From Pseudomonas sp. (lineage in GTDB: Bacteria > Pseudomonadota > Gammaproteobacteria > Pseudomonadales > Pseudomonadaceae), in contig JAKUTK010000037.1 in NCBI GenBank assembly GCA_022448005.1, forward strand, positions 1 through 49,580: a stretch of DNA of 49,580 nt, read 5' to 3'. Position 1 is the first letter of the stretch. Every line of letters starts with the position of its first letter. The notes under the pieces were generated by a model. That model did no database searches, was not told where the DNA came from, and was given only the letters and a program-made list of their open reading frames with translations. The position numbers and the translations under genes were made by a program. This document shows positions 45,622 through 49,580 of the stretch, one piece after another.

Positions 45622-45638
45622 TGGCATGTGGCTTGCTA
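45622..45638 (+). promoter_or_regulatory. Sigma-54 promoter upstream of nasS
   Basis: TTGGCATGTGGCTTGCT has the invariant GG (45623-45624) and GC (45635-45636) separated by exactly 10 bp, and matches the consensus TGGCAYG-N4-TTGCW closely. Predicted start near 45648, about 70 bp before the nasS ATG. This implies NtrC-type nitrogen control. Confidence 0.75.
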
Positions 45639-45717
45639 AACCTGAACCAGACATCCCGCTTCGCACCGGTTCCCTCCCGGACGGTGCGCGCTTCGCATGG
45701 CAAAGGTTTTCCTCAGC

Positions 45718-46938
45718 ATGACCGATCTCTCCCCTTCGCTCCGCCCTGACGCCAAAGCCTGGGTCGCCGGCAGCGACGCGCCAGAAAAACACGTCGTGAA
45801 TCTTGGCTTCATGGCGCTGACCGATGCTGCATCGCTGATCGTCGCCGCCACCCAGGGCTTTGCGCAGCCCTACGGCCTCACGCTCAACCTGCAACGGCAG
45901 AGTTCCTGGTCCAGCGTGCGAGACAAGCTTGTGGAAGGCGAACTGGATGCCGCTCACGGACTGTACGGCCTGATATACGCCGTGCATCTGGGGATCGGAG
46001 GCAGTGCGCGTAAGGACATGGCCGTACTGATGGGGCTGGCGCAAAACGGACAGAGCATCAGCCTCTCCAGTGAGCTGAAAGCAGCCGGCGTGACCGATCC
46101 CGATGCGCTCGGCAAATGCGTGCGCCAGAGTGGTGCAAAACTCACGCTTGCTCAGACATTTCCCACCGGTACTCATGCGCTCTGGCTCTACTACTGGCTG
46201 GCCGCCCACGGCATCCATCCGCTGACTGACGTACGCACAGTGGTGGTGCCGCCGTCGCAGATGGTCGCCCATCTACGGGCGCGGCGCATCGACGGCTTCT
46301 GCGCTGGCGAGCCCTGGGGCGCCCAGGCCATTGAAGAAGACATGGGCTTTACCATCGCGACCAGCCAATCGATCTGGGCCGACCATCCGGAAAAGGTCCT
46401 TGGCTGCACGCGTGAGTTTGTCGACCAGTACCCCAACACCGCCCGCGCGCTGGTCATGGCCATCCTCGAGGCCAGCCGCTTCATCGATGAGAGCCAGGAA
46501 AATCGCCGCAGTACTGCACAGTTGATTGCCGGCAGCGACTATGTCAATGCGCCCGTTGCGTCCATCGAGTCGCGCTTTCTCGGTCAATATGAGGACGGCC
46601 TCGGCCATGCCTGGCTTGACAAGCACCCGCTGCGTTTCTTCGGCAACGGCGACGTGAACATGCCCTACCACTCCGACGGACTCTGGTTCATGACTCAGCT
46701 GCGCCGCTGGGGTCTGCTGCGTGAAGATCCGGACTACCTTGCCGTGGCGCAGAGCGTCCAGCAGACCAGCCTCTACCGCGATGCAGCGAGCGCTTTGAAT
46801 ATCGCCGTACCCGACTCCCCCATGCGCAGCGCCATGCTCATGGACGGCAGTCGCTGGGATGGCAGCGATCCGGCGGGATACGCGCGCAGCTTCGCGCTGC
46901 ATGCCTTGGGCGACACCGCACCACACCCCAAGCCTTGA
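45718..46938 (+). CDS. nasS: Nitrate sensor NasS (CmpA/NrtA-like, cytoplasmic)
   Basis: 406 residues from ATG 45718 (AAAGG at 45702-45706; an in-frame ATG at 45697 lacks an RBS). The fold is that of NrtA/CmpA nitrate-binding proteins: VNLGFMALTDAASLIVAATQ, YWLAAHGIHPLTDVRTVVVP and IDGFCAGEPWGAQAI. It lacks a signal peptide, which distinguishes the cytoplasmic sensor NasS from the periplasmic transport protein. In known NasST systems NasS holds NasT inactive until nitrate binds. It precedes nasT by 14 bp and has its own sigma-54 promoter. Confidence 0.9.
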   Translation: MTDLSPSLRPDAKAWVAGSDAPEKHVVNLGFMALTDAASLIVAATQGFAQPYGLTLNLQRQSSWSSVRDKLVEGELDAAHGLYGLIYAVHLGIGGSARKDMAVLMGLAQNGQSISLSSELKAAGVTDPDALGKCVRQSGAKLTLAQTFPTGTHALWLYYWLAAHGIHPLTDVRTVVVPPSQMVAHLRARRIDGFCAGEPWGAQAIEEDMGFTIATSQSIWADHPEKVLGCTREFVDQYPNTARALVMAILEASRFIDESQENRRSTAQLIAGSDYVNAPVASIESRFLGQYEDGLGHAWLDKHPLRFFGNGDVNMPYHSDGLWFMTQLRRWGLLREDPDYLAVAQSVQQTSLYRDAASALNIAVPDSPMRSAMLMDGSRWDGSDPAGYARSFALHALGDTAPHPKP

Positions 46939-46952
46939 GAAGGGAGACAGTC

Positions 46953-47531
46953 ATGCTTCGCGTTCTCCTGATCGACGACACCCCGCGCAAGGTTGGTCGC
47001 CTGCGCACCGCTCTGATCGAAGCCGGCTTCGAGGTGATCGAGGAATCCGGTTTGACCATCGACCTGCCCGAGCGGGTCGATGCGATTCGCCCCGACGTGG
47101 TGCTGATCGACACCGACTCCCCCGGCCGCGACGTGATGGAACAGGTGGTCATGGTCAGCCGCGACCAGCCGCGACCCATCGTCATGTTCACCGACGACAG
47201 CAACCCCGATGCCATACGCCAAGCCATCCGCGCCGGCGTCAGCGCCTATATCGTTGAAGGCATCCAGGCCCAGCGTCTGAAACCCATTCTCGACGTGGCC
47301 ATGGCCCGCTTCGAAAGCGACCAGGCAATCCGCGCGCAGCTCCACGCACGCGACCAGCAACTGGTCGAACGCAAGCGCGTCGAACTGGCCAAGGGCATGC
47401 TGATGAAAATGCGCAGCTGCAACGAGGAAGAGGCCTACACCCTGATGCGCCGCCAGGCCATGAGCCGTCAGCAGAAGCTGATCCAGGTTGCTGAACAGAT
47501 CATTGCGATGAACGACCTGCTGGGTCAGTGA
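46953..47531 (+). CDS. nasT: ANTAR-domain antiterminator NasT
   Basis: 192 residues from ATG 46953 (AGGGAGA upstream). A receiver-like domain (MLRVLLIDDTPRKVGRLRTA and VVLIDTDSPGRDVMEQVV) is followed by the C-terminal ANTAR RNA-binding helices (RVELAKGMLMKMRSCNEEEA, then YTLMRRQAMSRQQKLIQVAE). The phospho-acceptor region has D102/D104-type acidic residues in a degenerate receiver, as in known NasT, which is controlled by NasS rather than a kinase. Free NasT binds a two-hairpin RNA and prevents termination. Exactly such hairpins lie downstream in the nasF leader. Confidence 0.92.
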   Translation: MLRVLLIDDTPRKVGRLRTALIEAGFEVIEESGLTIDLPERVDAIRPDVVLIDTDSPGRDVMEQVVMVSRDQPRPIVMFTDDSNPDAIRQAIRAGVSAYIVEGIQAQRLKPILDVAMARFESDQAIRAQLHARDQQLVERKRVELAKGMLMKMRSCNEEEAYTLMRRQAMSRQQKLIQVAEQIIAMNDLLGQ

Positions 47532-47948
47532 TCCGCAAATCTCAGCGCGCTGGTCTCGGCGGCCCAGCGGGGCTATTCGCCGAGCGGGGGCCTACTGTGA
47601 ACCATAAGGAACTCAGAAACCGATCATTTCGACCCTCAACTAGGCCCAAAGAGCCTGTTGTTCGCCGACACAGCACGTTGCGCTAGCCACCTCCTAACCA
47701 CTCCAGTCCGGCCTGAATGAAGGACGTAACCTGCGCCCGCCATTTCCAACTAGCTCTTCCCTGCAAACGAACCAAAAAGGAGCCAAAGATAGAATTGGAT
47801 GCACGGCTATTGCACCGAGCGATCGCCAGGAGTGCCAAGCCCGCACGTCCAACGCATGTTCAGCCTGGCCGGTTGTTTCAGACGTAAGCCGTTGTATTAC
47901 ATAGATCTTCCTAAAACCCTAGTCGCCAAAAAAATCTCAGATTAAGAA
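47532..47948. other. Intergenic stretch between nasT and the nasF promoter
   Basis: About 415 bp with no supported ORF. It is expected to hold upstream activator (NtrC) sites for the sigma-54 promoter. TGCAC-type half-sites occur at about 47800-47820 (TGCACGGCTATTGCACC), but they are not a clean palindrome, so I do not call them. Confidence 0.4.
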
Positions 47949-47965
47949 TTGGCAAGCCCCTTGCA
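47949..47965 (+). promoter_or_regulatory. Sigma-54 promoter upstream of nasF
   Basis: TTGGCAAGCCCCTTGCA carries GG at 47951-47952 and GC at 47963-47964 with 10 bp between, an excellent match to the sigma-54 consensus. Predicted start near 47976, giving a leader of about 130 nt before the nasF ATG. Confidence 0.85.
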
Positions 47966-47988
47966 GTTCCTTTGTTACCACGTCTTCA

Positions 47989-48032
47989 GGTCGCCAACGG
48001 CGGTGATCGGGACGAATTGACAAAGGCGTCAA
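47989..48032 (+). promoter_or_regulatory. Two-hairpin ANTAR (NasT) target in the nasF leader
   Basis: Hairpin 1: TCGCC (47991-47995) pairs with GGTGA (48002-48006), including one G-U, around hexaloop AACGGC. Hairpin 2: TTGAC (48017-48021) pairs with GTCAA (48028-48032) around hexaloop AAAGGC. Both loops have A at position 1 and G at position 4, with a 10-nt linker. This is the motif bound by ANTAR proteins such as NasT. Confidence 0.85.
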
Positions 48033-48081
48033 CGGTGCTCGCTCTGCTCATGCAGAGAGTGCTTCCGTTACGCCTTTTTTT
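48022..48081 (+). terminator. Leader terminator overlapping the second ANTAR hairpin
   Basis: AAAGGCGT (48022-48029) pairs with ACGCCTTT (48070-48077), with inner pairing including CAACGG/CCGTT and TCTGC/GCAGA, followed by seven T's. Its 5' arm is the loop and 3' arm of ANTAR hairpin 2, so the structures are mutually exclusive: NasT binding should block termination. Confidence 0.85.
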
Positions 48082-48105
48082 CGTTTCGCGATTGAGGGAT
48101 AGATC

Positions 48106-49200
48106 ATGCACAAGACCCGCCGTACTTTGTTGAAAATGCTGGTGGCCAGCATTGGCTGCTCTGCCCTGCTGCAACTGGTGCCGATGGCCGCCTGGGCGGC
48201 CGAGCCAGAGAAGGAAGAACTCAAGCTCGGCTTTATCAAGCTCACCGACATGGCGCCGCTGGCGATTGCCTATGAGAAAGGCTTCTTCGAGGACGAAGGG
48301 CTCTACGTCACGCTCGAAGCCCAGGCCAATTGGAAGGTGCTGCTGGACCGCGTCATCGACGGCGAGCTGGACGGCGCGCACATGCTCTCCGGCCAGCCGA
48401 TCGGCGCGACCATCGGTTTTGGTACCAAGGCCGACATCATCACGGCCTTCACCATGGACCTCAATGGCAATGCCATCACCATGTCCAACGCGATCTGGGA
48501 GCAGATGAAGTCCAACGTGCCGATGGCAGACGGCAAGCCGGTGCATCCCATCAAGGCCGACGCACTCAAGCCGGTGATCGAGCAACTCAACGCCAGCGGC
48601 AGGTCCTTCAACCTGGGCATGGTATTCCCGGTATCCACCCACAATTACGAATTGCGCTACTGGCTCGCGGCCGGTGGCATTCACCCCGGTTACTACGCAC
48701 CGAAGAAAGGCGACATCAGCGGACAGATCGATGCCCAGGCGTTGCTCTCCGTTACGCCACCGCCGCAGATGCCTTCGACCATGGAAGCCGGCACCATCCA
48801 TGGCTACAGCGTCGGCGAGCCATGGAACCAGCAGGCGGTCTTCAAAGGCATCGGCGTACCCGTGGTTGCTGACTACGCGATCCGCAAGAACATGTCGGAA
48901 AAGGTCTTCGGCGTTTCCAAAGCCTGGGCCGAAGCCAATCCGGAAACGCACAAGCGTCTGGTCAAGGCGCTGATCCGCGCGGGCAAGTGGCTGGATGAAG
49001 ACAACAACGCCAACCGCCAGGAAGCGGTGGAAATCCTCTCGCGACCGGAATATGTCGGCGCCGACGCCAAAGTCATCGCCAACTCCATGACCGGCACCTT
49101 TGAATTCGAGAAAGGCGACAAGCGCGAGGTGCCGGATTTCAACGTGTTCTTCCGTTACAACGCGACCTACCCCTTGTATGTTGATTGCATCGTCAAGTGA
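48106..49200 (+). pseudogene. nasF: Periplasmic nitrate-binding ABC-transport protein, 3'-truncated by IS110 insertion
   Basis: The reading frame of 364 residues starts with a twin-arginine-type signal (TRRTLLKML, cleaved after AWA) and continues as an NrtA/CmpA-family solute-binding protein: [40 protein letters not shown] and [18 protein letters not shown]. Homology ends at [10 protein letters not shown]. The paralogous NasS in this window continues at the equivalent place with HSDGLWFMTQLRRWG and about 80 further residues, whereas here the frame runs into LYVDCIVK and stops. An IS110 transposase starts 216 bp later, so the gene was probably split by that element. The transporter partner genes would lie beyond the window. 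Confidence 0.85.
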
Positions 49201-49204
49201 CGAT
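49189..49204. repeat. Short palindrome near the IS110 left boundary
   Basis: ATCGTCA (49189-49195) and TGACGAT (49198-49204) form a near-perfect palindrome overlapping the stop codon of the truncated nasF frame. It may belong to the IS end or be the first stem of a noncoding RNA. Confidence 0.45.
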
Positions 49205-49415
49205 AATCCAGAGCGTTACCGGGAGGCCGTCCCACCCTAGAGACACCGTAGGTGATCTCGTTTGTAGATGGGCCCCCGCCTCATTACCAACTGCGTGGAG
49301 TATCCCGAAGCCAGCTCGCAAGAGGTGGACTTCGCATCACAAGGTTGCAGCGGTAAGAAGTGCGAGGTCGGGAGCCGGTGATGATTGTTACGCAAAATTC
49401 AGTGGAGGTGAACCC
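49205..49415 (+). ncRNA. Candidate bridge-RNA region of the IS110 element
   Basis: The stretch between the truncated nasF and the transposase has no ORF and shows nested pairing potential: GGCCGTCCCA (from about 49223) against TGGGCC (about 49267), enclosing CACC/GGTG with GAG/CTC (around 49237-49256). In IS110-group elements the noncoding left end encodes a structured bridge RNA that pairs with target and donor DNA. Exact ends and loops cannot be fixed without the other end of the element. Confidence 0.4.
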
Positions 49416-49580
49416 GTGGAGACCTTTGTTGGCGTGGATGTCGGGGCGAAGTCCGTGGTCGTGGTTCAGCGCCAGGTTGGGCGTGTGATCAGTTCAGCAG
49501 AGTTCCGTCAGACCTGCGAGGGGCACCAGGCTTTGATCAAGCAGCTCAAGGGGCGCAAAGTGACTTGCGTAGTACTCGAA
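49416..49580 (+). CDS. IS110-family transposase, N-terminal part (runs off the window)
   Basis: The first 55 codons from GTG 49416 (GGAGG 8-9 bp upstream) read METFVGVDVGAKSVVVVQRQ and end VTCVVLE at the last base. FVGVDVGAKSVVV holds the first Asp of the DEDD RuvC-like active site of IS110 transposases; VVLE is the usual second acidic position. These enzymes recombine DNA as RNA-guided serine/DEDD recombinases. IS110 elements lack long inverted repeats, so the left end is not marked. Confidence 0.88.
   Translation, partial: METFVGVDVGAKSVVVVQRQVGRVISSAEFRQTCEGHQALIKQLKGRKVTCVVLE

Larger units (their letters stand above)
49171..49580 (+). mobile_element. Left portion of an IS110-family insertion sequence
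   Basis: Starts where nasF homology stops (about 49171-49178) and runs past the window edge. It comprises a noncoding left part and the beginning of the transposase. Boundary precision is a few bases because IS110 elements make no target duplication and have no long terminal repeats. Confidence 0.7.

Noticed and set aside
45118..46272. 384-codon minus-strand open frame over BatD/nasS
   Set aside because: Antisense to a recognised NrtA-like protein; no motifs.
47799..47820. Possible NtrC enhancer site
   Set aside because: TGCAC half-sites are directly repeated rather than inverted, so they do not fit the NtrC palindrome.
47986..48951. 321-codon minus-strand open frame over nasF leader and gene
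   Set aside because: It would run through the ANTAR hairpins and terminator; the sense strand has a clear signal peptide and family match.

Overview
The window looks like a chromosome segment of a gamma-proteobacterium of Pseudomonas sensu lato, most likely the stutzeri group (Stutzerimonas). I infer this from protein-level recognition and gene order: thrS-infC-rpmI-rplT-pheS-pheT-ihfA-merR, the rlmKL/rmf/pyrD/DUF2835 block, a 180-kDa-class NAD-glutamate dehydrogenase next to a MoxR/VWA operon, an OprD-family porin and NasS/NasT. No database search was possible.

Layout. 1-2890: tail of an unidentified gene with a terminator, then two tandem large curlin-like secreted repeat proteins, each followed by a hairpin. 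2890-6200: a decayed accessory zone ending at the 3' end of tRNA-Pro(GGG). It holds a frameshifted UDG-like gene, an N-terminal wecB fragment, a small ORF broken by one amber codon, a small hypothetical gene, an IS21-family remnant and a tandem 12-bp repeat. 6200-14021: core translation genes on the minus strand between tRNA-Pro(GGG) and tRNA-Val(GAC). The infC start is probably AUU. 14193-19897: polyamine-type FAD oxidoreductase, two envelope proteins (C39-like lipoprotein and PA2779-like), I78 inhibitor lipoprotein, acyltransferase, mobA, small lipoprotein, tRNA-Pro(CGG). 20066-28023: glutaredoxin-like protein, OprD-family porin, an ElaB/YqjD-YqjE-YqjK-like membrane trio, dGTPase, FUSC-type membrane protein, YggL, PBP4-type dacB. 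28163-33463: rlmKL, rmf, pyrD, DUF2835, DUF6685-like. 33598-45531: NAD-GDH, then a six-gene overlapping MoxR/DUF58/VWA/BatD operon. 45697-end: nitrate-assimilation control genes nasS-nasT, then a nitrate-binding protein gene (nasF/nrtA type) cut short by an IS110-family element whose transposase runs off the window.

How the genes work together. The most complete regulatory story is at the right end. Two sequences matching sigma-54 promoters precede nasS and nasF. The nasF leader contains two adjacent hairpins with hexanucleotide loops of the A1/G4 type recognised by ANTAR proteins. The second overlaps the 5' arm of a strong intrinsic terminator. NasT (ANTAR) with its antagonist NasS is therefore expected to control read-through into nasF. 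The output gene has lost its C-terminus to the IS110 element, so this copy is probably a relic or recently inactivated. The noncoding stretch just upstream of the IS110 transposase is where a bridge RNA would be expected in that family.

I found no CRISPR array, prophage or obvious new defence system. The most interesting unexplained items are the tandem large curlins without secretion genes in view, the amber-interrupted small ORF and the IS110 noncoding end.
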